From NCBI GenBank assembly GCA_002104945.1, contig MCFH01000072.1:1-64000 (forward strand): a stretch of 64,000 bases of DNA, written 5' to 3'. Positions within the stretch are counted from its first letter, which is position 1; each line of letters opens with the position of its first letter. Origin of the DNA: Piromyces finnis. Lineage: Eukaryota; Neocallimastigomycota; Neocallimastigomycetes; Neocallimastigales; Neocallimastigaceae. Positions 1 through 16,300 of the stretch are shown here, piece after piece. The translations under genes were made by a program, and so were the position numbers. The notes under the pieces were generated by a model that saw only the letters and a program-made list of their open reading frames with translations, had not been told where the DNA came from and did not search any database.

Positions 1-442
1 CTATCGACTTGAAAGTCAAATTATTGAAGAAAAATCGCATGTTACAGCGTTAGAAGAAGAACTTAAAAAACCTATTAATGTTCATCGATGGAGACAGTTA
101 GAAGGAACAGATCCACAAACCTTAGAAATGATAAAGTTGCACCATAATTTACAACAAAAATTAATAGATAAAACGAAAAGTGAAAAGAAAAAAGATGAAC
201 AAATTCGTGAATTAGAAAAAAAATATTTACAATTGAAAATGATTTTATCTAAAAAAATTGGTTCAGAAGCCTTGGAACAAATCAACGAATATCAACAAAT
301 ATTGAAGGATAAAAAGATGAACCTTAAACATATAGTCACGGTATATTTTTTTTAAATTATTAATTATTAATGATTCTATAATTATAAAGACAATTTATTT
401 ATTCTAATAATTATATATACATATTTATTTATTTCTAAATAT

Positions 443-481
<39 letters not shown>

Positions 482-634
482 TAGGAATTGGAAATGTATC
501 AAACACAGTCAAAAGAATATAAATACATAATTGATGAATTAAATGAAAGAATAAATTCAATAAAAAATGATTACATTCAATATGCTATTAATAATAAAAA
601 AAATAAACATATTCCACAAATTCCAATATCATAA
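1..634 (+). CDS. CFAP58: CFAP58 (CCDC147) homolog, C-terminal part, two exons
   Basis: This is the 3' end of a coiled-coil axonemal protein; the gene starts before the window. The reading frame is open from base 2 to 340, an intron runs 341-484 (GTATAT...ATAG), and a last exon runs 485-634 with TAA at 632-634. The peptide has the pattern of the CFAP58 C-terminus: VHRWRQLEG, then a heptad-rich Lys/Glu stretch, and across the splice ELEMYQTQ followed by EYKYIIDEL, where the animal proteins have a closely similar ELNMYQ..EYKYEIERL block. CFAP58 is a flagellum-associated protein needed for axoneme assembly or transport in ciliated eukaryotes. Its presence implies that the organism makes flagellated cells. 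The short Asn/Lys tail after the coil is shorter than in animals. Identity is well supported by the C-terminal block; only about 160 residues are visible. Confidence 0.85.
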
Positions 635-1693
635 ATAATGAATAATTAATATTATAAATAAAAGTAAAAAATTTATTTTCTTTTTTATGTAAAGAAAGAA
701 AAAAAAGAAAGAAAATATAATAGAGTTGATTATAAATAATAACGTAATTTAAACTATTATGAATATAAATGTGTCCTTATTTATAATCTACAAAATAATG
801 TATATATATATATATTTATAATTCATATCATTTTATAATTAAGAATTAAATTAATGAATATAAATTTTAATCATTAATTTTTTATTTTTATTTATTTATT
901 TATTTATTTATTATTATTTTTTAAAGTAATAAAGTTGATTGAATACATTTAATTATATTCAAAGTTTAAACGTTAGTAGTTAAATATAAATAATTGTTGT
1001 TTGAAAGTTAATGAATTATTTAGTTAATCATGATCAAAGTAAAAATAACACATAATATAATAATTTGAATTAATATATAAATTGAAGGAGAGGGAGTTAA
1101 TAAATCATTAAAAATAAAATACTATATAAAAATGAATTAATACTAAGAAATAAATAAATAAATAAAAATAAAATAAATGATTCTATATAACTATATAGAA
1201 ATATATTTAACTATTTCTACTTATAAATTCATAGATTAATAGAAACATGTATAAAAAATATTATACCTAATAATATAATAATTAAATTCATAATATTTTT
1301 ATATAATTAATGTATTAAGGTTATATAAATCAAATAAAAATAAAAAGATACAGACGATACCAACTTTTATTATGAGTTGACAATTGTAAATTGTAAATAA
1401 TTTTTAATTATAAAAAGTTTAAATTATAATATTAAAATATCTCCATTTATAATTAATGGGATAATTATTCATTATTCTGTAAAGAGTGATAATGAAAGAA
1501 ATAATAATCTAAAAATTATATTTTATATTTATTTTTTTTCTTGTTTAACTTTTTTTTTAAATAAAAAATGAAAATGATTGTAAAATAAATGTAAAAATAA
1601 ATAATATATAGATATAGAGATAAATTATTATCTTAAAGTATAGAGTATATTTCATTTATATATTAAAAGAAAAAATAAAAAAAAAATAAAACA
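635..1693. other. Intergenic, AT-rich, no gene seen
   Basis: About 1.06 kb between the CFAP58 stop and the ArfGEF start. It holds homopolymers and short TTTA/TATA repeats. An A-rich leader directly precedes the ATG at 1694, as at other genes here. I see no ORF or RNA gene. Confidence 0.7.
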
Positions 1694-6368
<4,675 letters not shown>

Positions 6369-7709
6369 TGAAAATTAAATAAAAGCAATAAATATATACT
6401 AATACTAATAATTATAATTATAATATATTTAAGATTGTTGTGATATTAAATCCTCTAATATAAAGCAAAATACAACCATTAATTGTAATATGAGTACTTC
6501 AATTATAACAACAACATCATAAAAAATATTTATTCTAAAAATGTAAATACATTGAAGGCCGATATCCTGATATGAATATGGAATGAGTATTTTAGAGATA
6601 AAAAAAAAAAAAAGTCAAATAGTAGTTATAATAAATAAATTTTCATTTAAAATCACTTCAAATCCAGTAAATCAAAATTAATTATTATAATTTTTTTAAA
6701 ATAGTTGTATTCAAATTCAAACACTTTTTAATAATATTATATATAAATAATAGGAATACTTTTAGAGTAAATTTAAAGTTAATATTTTTTCTTTATATAA
6801 AAAACTATAACAAATATATTATATAAAAACATTTATCTTTAGTTAGTAAAAGTAAAATAAAAAAGAACATTATTTTCAATTTGGGTTAATATTATTTTAT
6901 TATCATAATTACAATTTTTTTTTTTTTTTATTTTGAATTGAAATTAATAATTATATAAAAATTGAGAAAAGGACTATAAAGTTTTATACATTTATTGTTT
7001 TATATTAAATATTATTAAATAATATATTATAAAATATATATTCAAAGGATGCATTTTATTTTATTTTATTTTTTTTTTAAAAAGAGAAACTGTTTAAAAT
7101 TATGATATTTGGTTTAATTTGGTTAAAAGTATTTAAAATACTTTATGTCAAAAAGCGAATAGAACTAATATAAAATAAAATATTTCTAAATTATTAATAT
7201 ATATACATATATTATATAAAATATACTTTAAAAAACTTGAATGGATTTCTGAAAGCTTAAATATAATTAATTATAAAAGTGTTATAAATTTCCTGAAAAC
7301 CTTTATTCATAACATTTTAAAAAATTTCCTATTTATTTTAACTTTTATGATTTTTTTTTAAAATATATATATAGTATTAATTATTTTAATTATATCCATT
7401 AATCTTATAAAATATAAATTTTAATTATTATAATTTTTATATTAATTTATGAATTAGTATTACAATTTTAATTTTATGGTTTTTGAATATCTCGAGGAAA
7501 TAAAAAAAAAATACTTTTTTTTTTAAAAGAATCTGGTTTTTTTCAATATTATTGTAGTGTATAGTCAATACTATTTATATTATAAATGAATTAAAAAAAA
7601 TTGTAAATAATAAATAATACTGAAAAAAAAAAGTAGAATAAAATTTAAAGAATAATAACGAAATAAAATAAAATATAAAATAAAATAATATAAATTATAA
7701 AAAAATAAA
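6369..7709. other. Intergenic, AT-rich, no gene seen
   Basis: About 1.3 kb between the ArfGEF and SPAG6 genes, made of homopolymers and AT-only words. An A-rich stretch precedes the ATG at 7710. No coding frame is supported on either strand. Confidence 0.7.
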
Positions 7710-10700
7710 ATGCAAGTAGATCGGGCTAGAATTAAGAATATTAAAGAGGAAAATTTATTAAAGAACAATAAATTACAAAATGGAACAAATAAAAATAATT
7801 CATTAATTACTCAGACATATTCACAAAGATCAGTTATGAATGTATTTGAAAAGTATCAACATGATCGTTTAACATTTGTTCAAGCTGTCGCTGATCTTGC
7901 TTCTAGAGAAACTAATATTCAAGCTTTACAATCAGTTGATGTTATTACACTCCTTAAACCTTTATTATTAGATTCAGTTCCCGGTGTACAACAAGCTGCT
8001 GCATTAGCTCTTGGTAGATTAGCTAATTTCAGCAGAGATATGGCTTATATGATGGTCAATAATGATATATTACCACAACTTATATATTCATTAAGTGAAA
8101 AAAATGTAATCTATCATAAAAATATATCACAAATATATATAATTCAAATAGAGTGTTTTTTATTCAAAGATTAAAATAGTTTTTTAATTAAACTTTTATT
8201 TTTTTTTTGTTTTATTAAAAATAATTAATTAAAAAATGTTTCAATGATAATAAATATGTATTTTTTTTTAATATTAATATTTCACATAATAATAATATTA
8301 ATATTATTAATATTATTTTTTAAAAAAAATAGCATTTTTATAAAAAGGCTAGTTGTTTCTTATTAAGAGCAATTTCAAAACATAATCCGGAACTTGCAAC
8401 TGCTGTAACTAATTCTGGTGCTGTTAATGCTTTAGTTGCATGCCTTGAAGATTTCGATCCAGGTGTTAAAGAAGCAGCTGCTTGGGCTATTGGATATATT
8501 GCTAGACATAATGAAGGTAATAAAATTTTATTTATACTATTTTTTTTTTATTTTTATTTTTTAAGAATAAAAATACTATAATTATATCATTCTATATTAA
8601 ATATTAAAATATGTTTTATTTCTTTATAACCATTTTTTTTAAAAAGAACTTGCTCAAGTAGTTGTAGATGCAGGTTCCATACCATTATTAGTATTATGTG
8701 TTCAAGAACCAGAAATCTCATTAAAGAGAATTGCAATTTCAGCATTAGCTGATATAGCTAAACATTCACCTGAGGTAAAAATTTATTATATTATTAAAGC
8801 TTTATTAAAAAAATTTTTTATATATAATTTAAAGATTCATAAAACCAAATTTTAAATAATATTATATATTGAAAATTTATTGTTTTTTTTTTTTTGAACA
8901 ATAAAATATAATAATAATGGTAATAATAATTATAAAAAAAATGAATTATTCAATAAAAATATTATAAAGATGGCACAAGTTGTTGTTGATGCAGATACCA
9001 TTCATTTCATTACAATGTATATAACTCAATTAGATAATAAACTTCAACGTCAAATTTGTTCATGTTTAGCTCATATTGCAAAACATAATATTGATCTTGC
9101 TGAATCAGTGGTTGATATGGATATTTTACCAAATATATTTATTTGTATGAAGAGTCCAGATCCATTCGTTAGAAAGAATGCTGCTTCATTAATTTGTGAA
9201 TTAACTAAACATTCTCCTGATGTAAATATATATATATATATAAATATATAAATATAAAGATTATTAGTTTTTATTTTCAAAATTTTTAGGTATTATCTAT
9301 CTATGCAAAATAAAAATACGAAATATTAATTTCATTATTATTATTATTATTATTATTATTGTTTTCAATATTCTTCTTTCTTTTTTTCTTTTATTTATTG
9401 AATTTTATTATTTAAATAGTTGGCTCAATTAATTGTCAATTCTGGAGGTATTGTACCAACTGTTGAATATTTAAAGAAATCATCAGGAAATTCAAGAATG
9501 CCAGCACTTATGGCTTTAGGTTATATTTCAGCATTTTCAGAAACTTTGGCTATGTCTGTTATTTTAGCAAAGGCAGTACCCGTTTTAGCTGTTGTATTAG
9601 AAGAAGAAGTTGAAGAACATTTATTAGTAAGTTAAAAAAAATTTTTTTTTTTTCTATTCATATGATATAATATAATAATATATAATAGGTTATTCTCTCT
9701 CTCTCTTTTTTATATAATTTCTAATAATAATATTTTTTCTTTTTTTTTTTTTTAAATTAAAAATAAAAAAAAATAATAATAAAAAATAATAGGCTGCATG
9801 CTCATGGTCTATTGGTCAAATTGGTCGTCACAGTCCAGACCATGCTAAGATTGTTGCTGATAATGGTATTCTAGTCAAATTATTGTATATTATTAAAGCT
9901 ACCATACATGAAAATACAAATTCCGATCTTTTCGTTAAAGTAAATTATTCCAAATTATTTTAATATAATTAAATTTATATTACATAGTATAGTATAATGA
10001 GTTAAATTCTTTATTATTCATCGACTAATAAAATCAAATATAATATATATAAACTGTATTATAAAATTAAATATTATTTTATTTTTTGATTAAATAGACA
10101 AAGCGTGCCATGAAAGCTGTTATACTAAAGATATTAAATATTGAATTATTAGATCCATTATTAGAAGTTGAAACTCCATATTGTATATTAAAACATCTTG
10201 TAGCCCAATATGCTAAATTATTACCATATGATATTGTTTCTAGAAGAGCCTTTGTAATAAGTTCTGGATTAGCAAAGATTCAACAAATTGCTATGAAATA
10301 TACTCCACAATTAATTTCAAATGATCTTGTTAATGGTAATAAATCAAAATTAAATGATGAAAGTCATTTAATGGATGATGCCGTATCTACAAATAATTCT
10401 AAATTAGCTGAAGCCATAAGAACCATTAATTCATGTTATCCAGAAGAAATTGTTCATTACTACTCTCCAGGTTATTCTTCCTTCTTATTAGAAAAAATTA
10501 ATAATTATAATACAAATAATAATGATAATAATAACACCAACACCATCAATAATAATAATACCGATAATAATGATATTAAGGCTGATACAACAGAGAATAT
10601 AAATGAATTACCAACTGATAATGAAGATTCTGGTGGTATGCAAACTATGCAAACAGATGAAACTAATTTAAATACTAATGAAAATATTTCATCACAAGAA

Positions 10701-10751
10701 GAAATAATTAATAAAAGTGAAGAAAATATAAATAATGATGAAGCCTATTAA
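7710..10751 (+). CDS. SPAG6: SPAG6/PF16 armadillo-repeat protein of the axonemal central pair, seven exons
   Basis: Model: exons 7710-8105, 8333-8516, 8647-8774, 8970-9221, 9420-9626, 9793-9939 and 10098-10751; 1968 nt, 655 residues. SPAG6 (Chlamydomonas PF16) is an armadillo-repeat protein of the central-pair apparatus needed for flagellar motility. The family blocks appear in order: QQAAALALGRLANFSRD, CLEDFDPGVKEAAAWAIGY, ARHNEELAQVVVDAGSIP, LKRIAISALADIAKHSPE, ALGYISAFSETLAMSVI, WSIGQIGRHSPDHAK and the C-terminal NSCYPEEIVHYYSPGYS. The protein is longer than the animal one (about 509 residues) because of about 35 extra N-terminal residues and an Asn/Asp/Thr-rich tail of about 80. The ATG at 7710 is the first in frame after an A-rich leader; the conserved part begins at MNVFEKYQ, so an internal start at 7836 is the alternative. 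Most introns lie in phase 0 between repeats. Confidence 0.93.
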
Positions 10752-12171
10752 TAATAATATTTAATAGGTTAGAAAAAGAAAAAAAAGAAAAACAAATACA
10801 ATTATTATTTATTAATAATATTTTTTTTTTTTTTTTTTTTAAAATATCAATTATATATTATACACTTTACAAATTTCATACAATCTCAATAATAATATAT
10901 CATAAATTAAATAATACAAATATAAAATATATAATAACATTACTATTTTCAAATTAAAATAAATTTATTTAGAATTATTAATAGTTTTATATAGTCTTTT
11001 TCATTTTTTAAAAGAACAATTTTTTTTTTTTTAATTTTTAAATTTTTAGAGTTATTTATTATTATCATTATTTTTTTTTTTTTTTTTAATTTCTGACTTT
11101 TTTTCATTGTAAATAAAAAGTCAAAAATTATTTTTTTATATTTTATATTTAAATAAATAAATATATATAAAATTAATAATAGCAATAATAATAATAATAT
11201 TTAATAATATTTAATAATAATAGTATAATTAGAGGTGGGAGAGAAAGTTTTTTTTTCTTTAAACTTTAAATTTTTTTCTTCTTAAAAAAAGTTAAGTTTT
11301 GGACACATTTTTTTTTTTTTTTTTTTACCACAGAGTTAAATTTATAATATTTAAAAGATTATTTTTTAAAAAAAAAAAAAAAAAACAAAAAACAAAAAAA
11401 AAAAAAAAAGAAAACATTTTAAACTTTGAAATAAATCATTTTTAAACTATAGAAGAATGTTACACTTTTTTTTTATTATTAAATTTAATGTCAATGAAAC
11501 CTATTCAAAATATATTTGTACTTTTTTTTTTTTTCAACAAATTTTAAAGATTTAAAAATTAAAAGTATTCATATTTTAGCTTTTAAAGAATTATAGAAAT
11601 AATATTAATATTAATATACATTTCTAAATACTTGATAATTAATAAAATTGTTTTTAGATTTTAAGCTATTATCTATTACATCATTGAATACTATTAAACT
11701 ATAATCTATTATCTATTATATTTTAAAATATACTAAACTTTAATAAACTACACATTTTTTTTTCTGTATCTTTTGGTTTTATTTCTATTATGTTATTATT
11801 ATTTATTTTTTTTTTAATTATTTTAAAAGTTTAATAATATAATTAAAGAAAGAAGATATTACCTATATAATAAATATTTATTAATTGTAATTATATTATT
11901 TTTAACAATTAGTTTAAAAACAATATTAAACTTGTGTATTATATATATATAATATTAAAAAAAAGTATATATAGAGCAAATTTTTTTTTTTTTTTTTTTT
12001 TTTTATTAGTTTTATTTCTAATACTAATATATATATATAATATATAATATATAAAACATTTTTAACTTTTTATTTTTATTATTTAAACAATTCAAAAATC
12101 CATTTTAAACTATCAGTTGTAATTGATTAAATTCATTCATTCATTTTTTTTTGAGAACAAAAACAAACATC
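10752..12171. other. Intergenic, AT-rich, no gene seen
   Basis: About 1.4 kb of poly-A and poly-T tracts and AT words, including the presumed SPAG6 3' end and the leader of the next gene. The only ORFs are low-complexity Lys/Ile runs. Confidence 0.7.
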
Positions 12172-12712
12172 ATGAATAAAGTTACATTTACTATTTTATT
12201 AATTTCTCTTCTTTTTTGTTTAACTACCAATGCAAACGGTATTATAATATTTTATCTATTAATTATATGTATTAAATTCTAACTCATTATAAATTATATA
12301 TATGTATTATTATTATTTTTTTTCTTATATTTTTATGTAATATAAAAAAGAATGTGATTGTTCTCTCATTCCTGGTGATGATGATGATTCCGTTTTTTAT
12401 TCCAATGAAAAAAGAATGAATTTTGAAAAAAGAAGTTTAATGAATGAATCTAATACTGTTGCTAATTCTAGTGGTAGTGATTCTGATGATGGATGCTACA
12501 CTAATACTAAGGACTATACCACTACTGTTTATGTTACATCAACTACTCAAATTGAAACCTTTACTTCTACTGAATTTCCAACTGTAACCACTACTATTAC
12601 TTACAGACCAACAAATGATATTTCAAGTGGATTTTCTTATATCCATAATGTTAATAAATTAACTGTTTTTATTTTATCTTTAGTATTAATGCTTTATGTT
12701 TTAGAAAAATAA
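12172..12712 (+). CDS. Small secreted, Thr-rich, probably GPI-anchored surface protein, two exons
   Basis: Exon 1 is 12172-12238, the intron 12239-12350 (GTATTA...AAAG), exon 2 12351-12712; 142 residues. Exon 1 encodes almost exactly a signal peptide (Met-Asn-Lys, a hydrophobic Leu/Ile/Phe core, then Thr-Asn-Ala). The mature part opens with ECDCSLIPGDDDD and contains a dibasic Lys-Arg and a Ser/Asp linker. A Thr/Val-rich stretch (DYTTTVYVTSTTQIETFTST and onward) looks O-glycosylated. It ends with a hydrophobic C-terminus (LTVFILSLVLMLYVL) and a short Glu-Lys end, as in GPI signal sequences. I do not recognise the family. A cell-wall or surface role is inferred from layout alone. The hydrophobic end could instead be a membrane span. 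Confidence 0.75.
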
Positions 12713-13393
12713 GATAAATTCTATCTTATAGAATTTTTTTAATAAAATTTTCGTATCTTATTTTTAGTGTTAGTTCTTCTTTTTTTTCTTTTTTTTTTAA
12801 CTTTCTCTTTTAAAATTATATAATATAAAAAAAAAAAAAAAACTTTGTAAATTTTATTTTGTATATAATTAAATTTTTGTGAAACCTTTTTTTTTTTTTT
12901 TTTTTTTATGTAATTAAAATAAATAAAAAATAAGATTGAAAAGTTTATTAAAAAAAAAAAAATTTTTTTTTTATAATTTTTTATTAATAGATTTTATGTG
13001 GATTTTTTAAATACAAACAAAATTTAGAATTTTTTTTTTTATATAAACATGTTCTTCTTCACTTTGAAAAAACGAAAATGTAATAGTATTATTTATAAAA
13101 CTATTATAATATATATAATATATATATTTTCTTTTGTTATGATTATTACTATTTTTATCTTTTTTTTTTTTTTTTTAATTTTGTAAAATAAAAGATATAG
13201 ATGGAATAATAAAAAATGACTACTTTTTTTTTTTTTAATTTTTTTAGAAAAAAAAAATACATTTATTATTATTTTCTTTTTTATATATTTTTTAAGAGAT
13301 ATACGTATATTTAAAAATTAGATTAAATTATAATGTAAATAAATATATTTACATATTATGTTGCATATATAATTATGTTTTTAATTTTTTATC
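12713..13393. other. Intergenic between convergent genes
   Basis: About 0.7 kb with no gene. It holds the 3' flanks of the convergent small secreted gene and the CEP350-like gene, with many T and A homopolymers that could serve as polyadenylation regions. Confidence 0.7.
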
Positions 13394-16300
13394 TTATTTT
13401 GATTTAGTTTCTTCCATTTTATTTAACCAATGAACAGAATCTTCTAATAAGTCATTCCAAATCATTTCGGTCACTTGGTTTTGAATTTGAATATTTCTAT
13501 CGTCATAGTCAACAAATAGATTTTCTTCTTCTTTCAATTGTACTTCCAATACTGGCTGAGGTTCAAAGTTAAACTTTTCACGATCATTCGTCCATTTATT
13601 TAATAAATCTAAGACCTTTATTTTAATATCTTTTGTACTGAGAGCTCTTGGTGGAAGAGCTTGCTTGGTTCTTAACCAATTATTGGAATTATTGGCATAT
13701 TCAGCTTTCTTAAATATGTCAGTAATGGCTTCATTTACCATATCAAAAACAATTCTAATTCTCATTCTTTCATCAAAATCTAATGGGTATTCATCAAACA
13801 TACAGAGTGTTGAAGCGGAAATAAATGGTGGTTCTATGTATTCAGCTTCGGGTATCTTTTCTAAAAATGATGCTGCTATTCTATTAACAGTTTCATTGTT
13901 AATTCTTTCAAAGACTTTCGATGAAAAACTATTTTGGGATTTGATATTGTTTGATTGTAATAGTCTATTTTCTATACTATCATTGTCAAGTTTTTCCTTT
14001 AATTTTACATCCTTTAAAATTTCTTCAATTAATCCTTCCATCATACTATCTGTGATATCATTAACAGCAATATCTGTTTCAATATCATTTTCAGTCGTTT
14101 CGTCTACCGGTTGGGCAATTAATTCTTCATTTAATAGTATCTGTTGGTTATTCTTTAATTCTGTAATTTCATTAACAACTATAAATATTTAAAAAAAAAA
14201 TATTAGTATCATAAAATTATATAAAAAATTAGTATTTTACAATTAAAAATAAGACTTGTATATAATGAAATGGTTTATAATTAAAAATAAATTTAATGGA
14301 AACAAAACAAAATTAAAGTATATTTTTAGAAATACATACCATTCATAGTATCTGTTAATAAATCATTAAATATTTGCTGAGTAACATTACTGATAATTTC
14401 TTGTTTTTCATTTTCATTTTCCTTTTCTACTTGAATTTCCTTAGTATTTGTCCAGTCTTTTTTGATAATATCAGAAGCTTCTTGTAAAATGGCTAAAGCA
14501 TCTTCTATATCATTATTATCATTGATATCTATAATAGAAACAGATTCCTTTTCTTCACTGGTATTAATTTCTTCTTCTATTTCTTCTTCTAAAATACTAT
14601 TTTCTTTTTCACTTAATTCTGTTGGTTTTTCTTGTGAAATTTCTTTTATGATTGATTCTTGACCAATTTCTTTATTCTTTACTAAAGACTCCTTACTTTC
14701 CTCAGAATCAACTTCTTCATTCTTTACTAAAGATTCTTTACTTAATTCAGAATCAATTTCTTCATTCTTTACTAAAGACTCCTTACTTTCCTCAGAATCA
14801 ACTTCTTCATTCTTTATTGAAGATTCTTTACTTACCTCAGAATCAACTTCTTCATTCTTTATTGAAGATTCTTCACTTATTTCAGAAATAATTTTTTCTG
14901 ATGAGTTTTCAATTCTTTCAGAAATACTCTTTGATACTTCTTCATCAATAACCTCTTCTTCTTCCACTTTTTCTGTTAAAGACTTTATAGATATATCTTC
15001 TTCCTCTTTTTCTGTTAAAGATTTCATAGAAATATCTTCTTTTTCTGTTGATGATTTAATTGACATATTTTCTTCTTCTTTTTCTGTTGAGGTCTTGATA
15101 GACATTTCTTCATTTTCAAAACTTTCTTCTTCAATTTCTTCATCAATTTCTTCAGAAACGCTTTCTTCTTTTTCATTTTCTGCAGAAGATGATAAAATTG
15201 TTGATTTCATTTGATCTTCATCAATAAAGGTGTCATCGGCATATTTATTTTCGACATCTTCTTCCTTTATTTCATTTGATACGACGGATGCCGATGATCC
15301 TTCTTTCATACTATTAATTATTTCTGGTTCTTTGATAGAACTCTTTTCTTCAACAACAGAAGATTCGATTGTTTTCATAATTTCTTCTTCAATATTTTCT
15401 TCTACTTCTTCTTCAATTTCTTCTGATATACTTTCAATGTTTGTTGATTTCTCATATTCTTTTTCATTTTCATTTAATATGGAGGATGGTTTCTCACTTA
15501 AAGTTTGATCCTTTTCAATTTGACTTTGTTGAATTTGAGATGATAATTTAGAAGTTTCTAATTCAACAAAATCATCAGAATAGTATTGCATATCTTCTTC
15601 CTTTAAAGATGGTTGAACCTCCGATATGGATGACTTAGTATTTTCAACCATATTGGTATCTACCATTTCAATATCAGATTGAATTTCATCTTCCATTTTT
15701 GAATTTTGTTTTTCAGTAATAGATGATTTAGTTTCAGAATGACTAGATTCAGAGATATCCTGAATATCTTTCATTTGAATTTCTGATGGAAACGATTCTT
15801 CTATATTTTCTTCTACTGATACTTCTGATGGTATTGAATATTTTTGTTCAGAAATCTCTTTAATACTTTCTTTCTTTTCTACTATTTGAAATTCAGATTG
15901 AATTGATTCATCTAATTCTGATTTATTTTCTTTTTTTATCTCAGCTTCCTCGTTTGGTGAAATATTTTCATCCTTTATACTTTCTTCAATTTCAGATGGA
16001 ATGGCTTCTTCAATCTCTTCTCCTTCTTCTACAATAACTGAATCCCCTTCTTTTATACTTTCATCATTTACATTTTCTTCTTTTCTACTTTCTTCCTTTA
16101 TACTTTCTTCAATTTCAGATGGAATGGCTTCTTCAATCTCTTCTTCTACAACCATAGAATCTTTTTCTTCTTCCTTTAAACTTTCATCTTGCTTTCTTTT
16201 ATTTTCTTCCATTTCTGATGGTATTGATTCTTCCATGCTTTTTTCTATTATAATGGAATCTTTCTTACTTTCTTCTTTTATACTTTCTTCAATTTCAGAT

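Noticed and set aside
10949-11185. Lys/Ile/Leu-rich minus-strand ORF
   Set aside because: Homopolymer-derived composition, no motif, lies in an intergenic poly-T region.
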